Shown: positions 45,788-53,804 of the stretch, piece by piece
How the letters are laid out: each line of letters starts with the position of its first letter
How positions within the stretch are numbered: position 1 is the first letter of the stretch
NCBI RefSeq assembly: GCF_030698125.1
Contig: NZ_JAUYNV010000058.1
Span: 85,835 to 149,834, forward strand
Direction of reading: 5' to 3'
DNA length: 64,000 nt
DNA from: Methyloversatilis sp.
GTDB taxonomy: Bacteria > Pseudomonadota > Gammaproteobacteria > Burkholderiales > Rhodocyclaceae
Position numbers and translations under genes: made by a program
Notes under the pieces: model-generated
Databases searched by the model: none
What the model was told of the DNA's origin: nothing
What the model saw: the letters and a program-made list of their open reading frames with translations, nothing else

Positions 45788-45883
45788 AGAGAAGTGGCTC
45801 ATAGACTGTAATTCAACCTGACAGATCCGGTGCAGACGGCGCCCGCGGGCGCCTCCGATCGGACCTACACCAACGGAGCATGC

Positions 45884-47344
45884 ATGCGCGTCATCGATCA
45901 TTTCATCGACGGTGAATACACGTCGAGTCTCAGCGGCACGCAGTTCGACAAGCGCTCGCCGGTCGACAACAGTCTGGTGGCCCGGATCAGCGAAGGCGGT
46001 CAGCCCGAGGTCGATGCGGCGGTGAGCGCCGCCCGGCGGGCGCTGAAGGGCGAATGGGGCCGGCTTACGCTGGACCAGCGGGTCGAGCTGCTGTACGGCG
46101 TAGCCAACGAAATCAGCCGCCGCTTCGACGACTTCGTCGCCGCCGAAATGGCCGACACCGGTCAGCCGCACCACGTGATGACTCACGCCTTCATTCCGCG
46201 CGGCGCGGCCAACTTCAAGGTGTTCGCCGACGTGATCAAGAACGTGGCGAACGAATCCTTCCAGACGCCGACGCCGGATGGCCGCGGCGCGCTGAACTAC
46301 ACGCTGCGCGTGCCCAAGGGCGTGATCGGCGTGGTGTGTCCGTGGAACGCGCCCTTCCTGCTGATGACCTGGAAGGTCGGCCCGGCGCTGGCCTGCGGCA
46401 ACACGGTGGTGGTGAAGCCGTCGGAAGAGACGCCGCTGACCGCCGCGCTGCTGGGCGAGGTGATGAACACGGTGGGGGTGCCGCGCGGTGTCTACAACGT
46501 GGTGCACGGCTTCGGGCCGGATTCGGCCGGCGCCTTCCTGACCGCCCATCCGGGCGTCAATGCGATCACCTTCACCGGTGAGACGCGTACCGGCGAGGTG
46601 ATCATGCAGGCGGCGGCGAAGGGCATGCGCGACGTGTCCTTCGAGCTGGGCGGCAAGAATGCCGCCATCGTGTTCGCCGACGCCGATTTCGATGCCGCGG
46701 TCGACGGCGTGTTCCGCTCCTGCTTCCTGAATTCCGGCCAGGTCTGCCTGGGCACCGAGCGCGTCTATGTCGAGCGCCCGCTGTTCGAACGCTTCGTGCA
46801 GGCGCTGAAGGTGCGCGCCGAGTCGGTCAGGTACGGCCGGCCGGAAGACCACGCCACCACCTACGGCCCGCTGATCAGCCAGGAACACCGCCGCAAGGTG
46901 CTCGGCTACTACCAGCGTGCGGTCGAGGAAGGGGCGCAGCTCGTCACCGGCGGTGGCGTGCCTGACCTGTCGGCCGATCTGGCCGAAGGGGCCTGGGTGC
47001 AGCCGACCATCTGGACCGGCCTGCCGGAAACCGCCGTCGTCGTGCGCGAGGAAATCTTCGGCCCCTGCTGCCACATCCGCCCCTTCGACAGCGAGCCGGA
47101 AGTGACCGCGCTGGCCAATGACAACGAGTACGGCCTGTCCACCACGATCTGGACGCAGGACCTCGCGCGCGCGCACCGCATGGCGGCGGCGATCGAGGTC
47201 GGCATCACCTGGGTGAACGCGTGGTTCCTGCGCGACCTGCGCACCGCTTTCGGCGGTTCAAAGCAGTCGGGCATCGGCCGCGAAGGCGGCGTGCATTCGC
47301 TGGAGTTCTACACCGAGCTGCGCAACGTCTGCGTCAAGCTCTGA
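45884..47344 (+). CDS. dmpC: 2-hydroxymuconic semialdehyde dehydrogenase DmpC
   Basis: A 486-residue NAD-dependent aldehyde dehydrogenase oxidising 2-hydroxymuconic semialdehyde to 4-oxalocrotonate. VCPWNAPFLLMTWKVGPAL is the NAD-binding start, FELGGKNAAIVF carries the general base Glu, and the catalytic Cys is in FLNSGQVCLGTERVY. It is the first gene of a dmpC-dmpE-dmpH-dmpI operon. The start at 45884 follows a plausible CGGAG; an ATG at 45830 is less likely. The length fits the family. Confidence 0.94.
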   Translation: MRVIDHFIDGEYTSSLSGTQFDKRSPVDNSLVARISEGGQPEVDAAVSAARRALKGEWGRLTLDQRVELLYGVANEISRRFDDFVAAEMADTGQPHHVMTHAFIPRGAANFKVFADVIKNVANESFQTPTPDGRGALNYTLRVPKGVIGVVCPWNAPFLLMTWKVGPALACGNTVVVKPSEETPLTAALLGEVMNTVGVPRGVYNVVHGFGPDSAGAFLTAHPGVNAITFTGETRTGEVIMQAAAKGMRDVSFELGGKNAAIVFADADFDAAVDGVFRSCFLNSGQVCLGTERVYVERPLFERFVQALKVRAESVRYGRPEDHATTYGPLISQEHRRKVLGYYQRAVEEGAQLVTGGGVPDLSADLAEGAWVQPTIWTGLPETAVVVREEIFGPCCHIRPFDSEPEVTALANDNEYGLSTTIWTQDLARAHRMAAAIEVGITWVNAWFLRDLRTAFGGSKQSGIGREGGVHSLEFYTELRNVCVKL

Positions 47345-47369
47345 CCTTCTCATCGCCCACTCGAACATC

Positions 47370-48167
47370 ATGGACGCACACAAGATACAGGCCTACGGCG
47401 ACGAACTCTACCAGGCGCTGGTCGAGCGCCGCACCGTGCCGCCGCTGCTCGAACGCGAGCCGGACATCACGCTGGACGACGCCTACCGCATACAGCTGCG
47501 CATGGTGCAGCGCCGGCTCGACGCGGGCGAAACCATCGTCGGCAAGAAGATAGGCGTGACCAGCAAACCGGTGCAGGACTTCCTCGGCGTGTACCAGCCG
47601 GACTTCGGCCAGCTCACCTCCGGCATGGAGTATCGCGAAGGCGAGCCGATAGACCTCGGCCGGCTGATACAGCCCAAGGCCGAAGCCGAACTGGCCTTCG
47701 TGCTCAAGCACGACCTGAAGGGGCCGGGCATCACCGCGATGGACGTGATCCACGCCACCGACTACGTCGCGCCCTGTTTCGAAATCGTCGATTCGCGCAT
47801 CACCGACTGGAAGATCCGCATCCAGGACACGGTGGCCGACAACGCCTCCTGCGGCGTGTTCGTGCTCGGCGAAGCGCGCGGAGACCCGCGCCGGCTCGAC
47901 ATCACGATGGCCGGCATGGTGCTGGAGAAAAACGGCGAGCTGTTCTCGACCGGCGTCGGCGCGGCGGTGCAGGGTTCGCCCGCCAACGCGGTGGCCTGGC
48001 TGGCCAACACGCTGGGGCGGCTGGGCATTCCGTTTTGCGCCGGCGAAATCATCCTGTCCGGTTCGCAGTCGGCGCTGGTGCCGGTGACCGGTGGCGATGA
48101 ACTGGTGTGCACGGTCGGCGGGCTGGGCAGCTGCCGGGTGAAGTTTTCCGGAAGGAGCGCGGTATGA
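47370..48167 (+). CDS. dmpE: 2-oxopent-4-enoate hydratase DmpE
   Basis: A 265-residue hydratase that adds water to 2-hydroxypenta-2,4-dienoate. It resembles DmpE closely: GDELYQALVERRTVPPLLER, GKKIGVTSKPVQ and DWKIRIQDTVADNASCGVFVLG are all near-identical to the family. Mg-binding Glu residues lie in AEAELAFVLK. It is a paralogue of the next gene, with which it forms a complex. It overlaps that gene by 4 bases (ATGA). Confidence 0.93.
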   Translation: MDAHKIQAYGDELYQALVERRTVPPLLEREPDITLDDAYRIQLRMVQRRLDAGETIVGKKIGVTSKPVQDFLGVYQPDFGQLTSGMEYREGEPIDLGRLIQPKAEAELAFVLKHDLKGPGITAMDVIHATDYVAPCFEIVDSRITDWKIRIQDTVADNASCGVFVLGEARGDPRRLDITMAGMVLEKNGELFSTGVGAAVQGSPANAVAWLANTLGRLGIPFCAGEIILSGSQSALVPVTGGDELVCTVGGLGSCRVKFSGRSAV

Positions 48168-48979
48168 GTACCGAACTGACCCCCGCATTGACCCTGTCCC
48201 GCGAGGACATCGTTCGCCTGAGCGAACGCATCGAGGGCGCGCAGACCGGGGCCCACGCCATCCCCAAGCTCACCGACGAATACCCGGCGATGACGGTGGC
48301 CGACGGCTATGCGGTACAGGCCGAACTGCGCCGCCGCCGGCTGGCACGCGGCAACCGGCTGATCGGCTGGAAGGTCGGGCTGACGTCGAAGGCCAAGATG
48401 CTGCAGATGGGCGTGGACGTGCCCAGCATCGGCTTCCTGACCAGCGACATGGCGCGGCCGGAGAACTCGGCCATTTCCACCGGCGACATGGTGCATCCGC
48501 GGGTCGAGTGCGAAGTGGCCTTCGTCACCCGCGCGCCGCTGGCCGGCCCCGGCTGCACCCGCGAACAGGTGCTGGCGGCGACCGACTACGTGCTGCCGGC
48601 GGTCGAGGTGATCGACTCGCGCTTTTCCGGCTTCAAGTTCGACCTGTCCAGCGTGATCGCCGACAACGGCTCGGCGGCCCGCTTCGTCGGCGGCGGCCGG
48701 GCGCGGCTGCCGCAGGACATCGACCTGCGCACACTGGGCGTGGTGCTGGAGAAGAACGGCGAAATCGTCGCCGCCGGCGCCTCGGCGGCGGTGCTTGGCC
48801 ACCCGGCGGAAGCGGTGGCCATGCTGGTGAACATCCTGGCCGAACAGGGCGAAACGTTGCCCGCCGGCAGCTTCGTCATGAGCGGAGGCATCACCGAAGC
48901 GATTCCAGTCAAGGCGGGCGACTGCGTGATCGCGCGCTTCCAGGAACTGGGCGACGTATCGATGCGCTTCGTGGCCTGA
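48164..48979 (+). CDS. dmpH: 4-oxalocrotonate decarboxylase DmpH
   Basis: A 271-residue decarboxylase of the same fold as DmpE (GWKVGLTSKAKMLQMGVDVP, ECEVAFVTRAPLAGPG, SVIADNGSAARFVGG). It converts 2-oxo-3-hexenedioate to 2-hydroxypentadienoate, which passes directly to DmpE. The start at 48164 overlaps the dmpE stop. The length is near the family's 260-265. Confidence 0.92.
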   Translation: MSTELTPALTLSREDIVRLSERIEGAQTGAHAIPKLTDEYPAMTVADGYAVQAELRRRRLARGNRLIGWKVGLTSKAKMLQMGVDVPSIGFLTSDMARPENSAISTGDMVHPRVECEVAFVTRAPLAGPGCTREQVLAATDYVLPAVEVIDSRFSGFKFDLSSVIADNGSAARFVGGGRARLPQDIDLRTLGVVLEKNGEIVAAGASAAVLGHPAEAVAMLVNILAEQGETLPAGSFVMSGGITEAIPVKAGDCVIARFQELGDVSMRFVA

Positions 48980-49014
48980 GCTGCGGCGCCGGAAAAGACG
49001 ACAAGGACAAGAGC

Positions 49015-49230
49015 ATGCCCATAATAGAAATGCACCTGATGACCGGACGCAGCGTGGAACAGAAACGTGCGGTCGCCGCCGCCATCACCGAAGCGGTGTG
49101 CACCACACTCGGCGTGAAGGCGGAAACAGTCCGCATCCTGGTTACCGAACACGGCAGCGAGGACTTTTCGGTGGCCGGCATGACGGCCGGTCTGCGCACC
49201 GAGCGACAGCAGGAATCCGAAGGCATCTGA
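49015..49230 (+). CDS. dmpI: 4-oxalocrotonate tautomerase DmpI
   Basis: A 71-residue tautomerase. Pro2 (MPIIEMHLMTGRSVEQKRAV) is the catalytic base after Met removal, and Arg residues in AETVRILVTEH would bind the substrate. It converts the enol form of 4-oxalocrotonate to the keto form for DmpH. It is 35 bases after dmpH. The C-terminus is slightly longer than the usual 62-63 residues. Confidence 0.92.
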   Translation: MPIIEMHLMTGRSVEQKRAVAAAITEAVCTTLGVKAETVRILVTEHGSEDFSVAGMTAGLRTERQQESEGI

Positions 49231-49375
49231 GCCCTGATCGCGTCCGAATCGGCATCGGCCCGGTGGCGGATACCGTCGGGGTTGTCGCTGTGCGCGGCTT
49301 CCCAAGCCAATGAATTGAAAGTGTTTTGATCGGCATTTCGATCGCGCGGCGGAAGGTTCTTCGCTGCGCATGTAC

Positions 49376-49422
49376 ATACTTTTTTGGTATTAAAACAGCT
49401 GTCAAAAAGTATTGGACGGCAT
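49376..49422 (+). promoter_or_regulatory. shared regulon motif, copy 4 (envelope operon)
   Basis: ATAC (49376) - 7 bases - GTAT (49387) - 18 bases - GTATTGGACG (49409) - GCAT (49419). TTGGAC at 49412 is a possible -35, with TTATTG 17 bases further on. It is 232 bases ahead of the DUF1302 gene. The rest of 49231-49653 has no gene; it holds an AAAAAGGAGGAGAG ribosome site near 49640. Confidence 0.65.
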
Positions 49423-49653
49423 GGCTAACCAATCTTATTGTCAGTTCAGGCGACGCGAAAAGAATCGCCCGAGCGGAGGAAGCGCCTCGTTGTCGAGGTG
49501 TTCCGACGCACCCCGGCAGGCGCCGGCGAGGGGGTTGCTGCACACATCGCGTGCTGCACCGTTCGCCGACCGTTCAGACGGGACAGTCCGCCGACTGAAG
49601 CGCCGCATCAAAGAGGCGAGTCGGAATCGGCCCCATAAAAAGGAGGAGAGGGA

Positions 49654-51336
49654 ATGTTCGAACGCACATCGGGCGCAGGTCGCTGCCCCGCCCCCAGGCA
49701 TGCGCTGCTGCTCGCCGTCGCGACCGCATTTTCGGCGCCGGCCGCATACGGTTTCGAAATCGGCAACAGCAATCCGGATCTGAAGATCCGCTGGGACAAC
49801 ACCTTCAAGTACAGCGCTGGCTGGCGGGTCGAGAACCGCTCGTCGGCACTGGTCGACGACGTGGCGACCGGTTCGGCCAATATTGATCTCGATGACGGCG
49901 ACCGCAATTTCGACCGCGGCCTGATTTCGAACCGGATCGACGTGCTGAGCGAACTCGACCTGTCCTACAAGCAGCAGTTCGGCGCCCGCGTCAGTGCTGC
50001 CGCCTGGTATGACAGCGTCTATAACCGCTCGAACGACCACGACAGCCCGTTGCGCGCCAACCAGACTTCGGTGCCGTTCGACGAATTCACCGACGCCACC
50101 GAGAAGATCCACGGCCGCAAGGCGGAACTGCTCGACGCCTTCATCTGGGCCAAGAACGACAGCGGTGCCGTGCGTCTGGGCCGCCACTCGGTGCTGTACG
50201 GCGAAACCCTGTTCTTCGGCGCCAACGGCATTGCCGGCGCCCAGCAGCCGGTCGATGTGGTGAAGCTGCTGTCGGTGCCCGGCTCGCAGTTCAAGGAAAT
50301 CATCCTGCCGGTGAACCAGATTTCGGCGCAGTACCAGATCAAGAGCAATTTGTCGGTCGGTGCTTACTACCAGTTCGAATGGCGCAAGTCGCGCATCCCC
50401 TCCTCCGGCAGCTATTTCTCGACCGTCGATGTGCTGGGCATGGGTTCGGAGAACTTCCTGTTCGGCCCGGTCGGTCTGGCCCCGTCGGTGGCGCGGCTGG
50501 ACGACCTCAGTGCCAAGGATTCCGGCCAGGGCGGCGTGCAGTTGCGCTGGCGCCCGGAAGGCATGGACACCGAGTTCGGTCTCTACGCCGCCCGCTACCA
50601 TGACAAGCTGCCGCAGGCCTATCTGCGCCCGCTCGGCGCGCTGGGCGTGCCGGGTGCACCGGCCAACTTCCAGCACGTGTACCCGGAAGGCATCAAGACC
50701 TACGGTGCGAGTTTCAGTACCGAAGTGGCCGATTTCAACCTGTCCGGCGAAGTGTCCTTCCGCCGCAATGCACCGCTGGTCAGTGCGCCGGAAATCGACT
50801 TGAGCCCGACCGGAAGCGCCGGCATCAACGGCGATGCCCTGTATGCAGTAGGCAAGACCGCACACGCCAACCTGTCGGCCATCTTCTCCTTCAACCGGAC
50901 AGCATTCTGGGACAGTGCCCTGCTGCTGGCCGAAGTGGCGTGGAACCGCGTGACCAGCGTCACCCGCAACCGCTCCGCGCTCGACCCGAACTCGTCGCGC
51001 GACGCCTGGGGCATGCGCTTCATCCTCGAACCGAACTGGTTCCAGGTCGCGCCCGGTCTCGACCTGTCGATGCCGATCGGCGTCGGCTACAACCCGAAGG
51101 GCAATTCCGGCGCGGTCGCGCAGTTCAACGGCGGCGTGGAAAAGGGCGGGGACTTCAGCGTCGGCCTGAACGCGGTGTACCAGCAGGTGTGGAAGGCCGG
51201 CATCCGCTACACCCACTACTTCGGTTCGGAAGGCCCGGCGGTGGTGCTGCGGCCTGACCTCACGCCCGACCTGACCTTCAAGCAGAGCCTGGCGGACCGC
51301 GACTTCGTGTCGGTGACGCTGCAGCGCTCGTTCTGA
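49654..51336 (+). CDS. DUF1302 outer-membrane protein
   Basis: A 560-residue exported beta-rich protein. The signal peptide ends near AAYG, and the mature part has the DUF1302 opening (FEIGNSNPDLKIRWDNTFKYSAGWR). Many amphipathic strands and an aromatic-terminated end (RDFVSVTLQRSF) indicate an outer-membrane barrel. DUF1302 proteins commonly occur with DUF1329 and RND genes in degraders of hydrophobic compounds, where they are thought to move substrate across the envelope. The ribosome site is strong (GGAGGAG). Confidence 0.85.
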   Translation: MFERTSGAGRCPAPRHALLLAVATAFSAPAAYGFEIGNSNPDLKIRWDNTFKYSAGWRVENRSSALVDDVATGSANIDLDDGDRNFDRGLISNRIDVLSELDLSYKQQFGARVSAAAWYDSVYNRSNDHDSPLRANQTSVPFDEFTDATEKIHGRKAELLDAFIWAKNDSGAVRLGRHSVLYGETLFFGANGIAGAQQPVDVVKLLSVPGSQFKEIILPVNQISAQYQIKSNLSVGAYYQFEWRKSRIPSSGSYFSTVDVLGMGSENFLFGPVGLAPSVARLDDLSAKDSGQGGVQLRWRPEGMDTEFGLYAARYHDKLPQAYLRPLGALGVPGAPANFQHVYPEGIKTYGASFSTEVADFNLSGEVSFRRNAPLVSAPEIDLSPTGSAGINGDALYAVGKTAHANLSAIFSFNRTAFWDSALLLAEVAWNRVTSVTRNRSALDPNSSRDAWGMRFILEPNWFQVAPGLDLSMPIGVGYNPKGNSGAVAQFNGGVEKGGDFSVGLNAVYQQVWKAGIRYTHYFGSEGPAVVLRPDLTPDLTFKQSLADRDFVSVTLQRSF

Positions 51337-51361
51337 GAAAAAAAGACGGAGGACCACACAC

Positions 51362-52705
51362 ATGAAAATGATGAATGCACTGTCGGCAGCGCTGCTGTCA
51401 CTGGCGACCGCATCAACCGCCCTGGCGGCCGTTTCGGCCGAAGAGGCGGCGCGCCTGAAGACCGATCTCACGCCGCTGGGCGCCGAGAAGGCCGGCAACA
51501 AGGACGGCACGATCCCGGCCTGGACCGGCGGCTACAACAAGGCGCCGGCCGGCTACAAGCAGGGCCAGCCGCGCATCGACCCCTTCGCTGACGAGAAACC
51601 GCTGTTCACCATCACCGCGGCGAACATGGCGCAGTACGCGGACAAGCTGGACGAAGGTCAGGTCTATCTGCTGAAGAAGTATCCGGAGTACAGGATCAAC
51701 GTCTACAAGACCCACCGCACCGCCGCGGCGCCGGAGTGGGTATATGACGAAACCTTCAAGAACGCCACCCGCACCAAGCTCGAAGGCTTTGCCATCAAGA
51801 ACGCCTTCGGCGGCCCGCCGTTCCCGATTCCGAAGAGTGGCGCCGAAGTGGTGTGGAACCACAACCTGCGGGTGCATCCGGCCGGCATCGTGTGGCCGAT
51901 GCACAGCTACGTGGTCGATGCCAGCGGCACCGCTGCGCTCGCCACCGGCGCCGTCAATGAAATCCGCGTGCCGTACTACGACAAGTCGGAGTCGGTCGAC
52001 TCGCTGCAGAAGGGCTACTACTTCGGCGTGCTGCAGTCGGTGAGCGCGCCGTCGGTGCGTGCCGGCGAACTGCTCATGTTCCGCGACAGCCTGGACAACA
52101 CCCGCTCCTCCTGGCAGTACCTGGTCGGTCAGCGTCGCGTGCGCCGCGCGCCCAACCTGTGCTGCGACACGCCCAACTTCGTGAACTCCGGGGTCGACTT
52201 CTTCGACCAGCCCTTCATCTTCTTCGGCCCGATGGACCGCTATGACTGGAAGATCGTGGGCAAGAAGGAAATGTTCATCCCCTACAACGCCAACCGCGTC
52301 GTGCTCACGCCGCACAAGGACCTGCTCGGCAAGCACTACACCAACCCGGACTACGTGCGCTGGGAGCTGCACCGCGTGTGGGAGATCGAGGGCACCGTGC
52401 GCGAAGGCCAGCGCGACGTGCGGGCGCGTCGCAAGCTGTACGCCGACGAGGACAGCTGGACCATCGTGATCGGCAACACCTGGGACGCCCAGGGCCGGCT
52501 GTGGCACACCGGCGTCGGCTATCCCACCCTGATGCCGGACCACCCCAGCATCAACCTGCGCCACTGGATCACCATGGACTTCATCAAGGGCTCCCACACC
52601 ATCACGCTGAACACGGACGAGAAAACGCCGATCCAGATCGCCGAGCCGCCGCCGTCGCCCAACCTGCTGACGCCGGAAGGCATGGTGGTGCGCGGCGTCC
52701 GCTGA
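51362..52705 (+). CDS. DUF1329 exported protein
   Basis: A 447-residue protein with a signal peptide ending STALA and the DUF1329 start (AEEAARLKTDLTPLGAEKAGNKDGTIPAWTGG). The middle contains the family region YEGGDPFVNTP-like segments replaced by CCDTPNFVNSGVDFFDQPFIF. It resembles LolB-fold or outer-membrane lipoprotein-sorting proteins. It follows the DUF1302 gene by 25 bases, the order seen in many hydrocarbon- and sterol-degrading bacteria. Probably a periplasmic partner of the DUF1302 barrel. Confidence 0.85.
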   Translation: MKMMNALSAALLSLATASTALAAVSAEEAARLKTDLTPLGAEKAGNKDGTIPAWTGGYNKAPAGYKQGQPRIDPFADEKPLFTITAANMAQYADKLDEGQVYLLKKYPEYRINVYKTHRTAAAPEWVYDETFKNATRTKLEGFAIKNAFGGPPFPIPKSGAEVVWNHNLRVHPAGIVWPMHSYVVDASGTAALATGAVNEIRVPYYDKSESVDSLQKGYYFGVLQSVSAPSVRAGELLMFRDSLDNTRSSWQYLVGQRRVRRAPNLCCDTPNFVNSGVDFFDQPFIFFGPMDRYDWKIVGKKEMFIPYNANRVVLTPHKDLLGKHYTNPDYVRWELHRVWEIEGTVREGQRDVRARRKLYADEDSWTIVIGNTWDAQGRLWHTGVGYPTLMPDHPSINLRHWITMDFIKGSHTITLNTDEKTPIQIAEPPPSPNLLTPEGMVVRGVR

Positions 52706-52745
52706 CGCTGCGCACATCCGATCAACCGTTCAGGAGACAGCTCAG

Positions 52746-53804
52746 GTGGCAAACCGACTTGGCGCCATGTGCGCACTTCCGATCGCCATGGGGCTGGCGT
52801 TCGCCGCGATCGGCTCGCCCGCGGTCGACCTCGATCCGCTGGATCCGCTGGTGCAGCCGGCGGCGCAATCGGCCGCCGCCGTCTCCGCCTTCCTGATGGC
52901 GGTGACGCGGGCCGGTGACCGCCTGGTGGCGGTCGGCGAGGCCGGCGTCATTGTGTACTCGGACGACGATGGCCGCAGCTGGTCGCAGGCCCGGGTGCCG
53001 GTGAGCGTATCCATCACCAGCGTGCAGTTCGCCTCGCCCACCCACGGCTGGGCGGTCGGCCACAGCGGCGTCGTGCTGGCGAGCAGCGACGGCGGGCAGA
53101 ACTGGACGCTGCAGCTGGACGGCAACCGCATCGCCGCGCTGCCGGCGTCCGGCGGCGAAGTGAGCGCCGAGGCACCGCCGGCCAATCCGGGCGACCCGCT
53201 GCTCGACGTGTATTTCAGCGACGCGCAGCACGGCCACGCGGTCGGCGCCTTCGGGCTCGTGCTGCGCACCGACGACAGCGGCAAGACCTGGGTGCGCTGC
53301 AACGGCGTGCTGCCCAATCCGGAAGGCCGCCACCTGTACGCCATCCGCCCGTCCGGCGACGCGCTGTACGTGGTCGGCGAGAGCGGTTCCATCTTCGTGT
53401 CACGCGACGGCGGTGTGTCCTTCGCCCGCGTGAATTCGCCCTACGAGGGCAGCTTCTTCGGCCTGGCCATACCCGGGCCCGGTGAGCTGGTGGTGTTCGG
53501 CCTGCGCGGCAACGTCTTCCACAGCGCCGACGGCGGCGCGCACTGGAGCCGGGTCGACGCCGGCACCGGCGCGTCCTGGACCGGTGCCTCCGTGCTCGGC
53601 AGCAGCGGCGTGCTGATGGTGAGTCAATCAGGTGAAGTCGCGGTCAGCCGCGACAGCGGGCGCAGCTTCCAGGTGCTCGACCAGCGGCTGCCGTCGCTGT
53701 CCGGCGTCACCGCCACCGCTGACGGCCGTGCGCTGGCCACCGGCGTGCTGGGCGTGAAGGCATTCGACCTTCCGGCGACCATTGAACGGGGCACGGGCTC
53801 ATGA
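52746..53804 (+). CDS. YCF48/BNR-repeat periplasmic protein
   Basis: A 352-residue protein beginning with GTG and a signal-like segment. The mature part has repeated beta-propeller blades of the YCF48/HCF136 type: VGEAGVIVYSDDDGRSWSQ, VGHSGVVLASSDGGQNWT, VGAFGLVLRTDDSGKTWVR, VGESGSIFVSRDGGVSFAR. Such seven-bladed propellers act as assembly or binding scaffolds. It overlaps the RND gene by 4 bases, so the two are coupled and probably work together. It likely lies in the periplasm. Confidence 0.85.
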   Translation: MANRLGAMCALPIAMGLAFAAIGSPAVDLDPLDPLVQPAAQSAAAVSAFLMAVTRAGDRLVAVGEAGVIVYSDDDGRSWSQARVPVSVSITSVQFASPTHGWAVGHSGVVLASSDGGQNWTLQLDGNRIAALPASGGEVSAEAPPANPGDPLLDVYFSDAQHGHAVGAFGLVLRTDDSGKTWVRCNGVLPNPEGRHLYAIRPSGDALYVVGESGSIFVSRDGGVSFARVNSPYEGSFFGLAIPGPGELVVFGLRGNVFHSADGGAHWSRVDAGTGASWTGASVLGSSGVLMVSQSGEVAVSRDSGRSFQVLDQRLPSLSGVTATADGRALATGVLGVKAFDLPATIERGTGS

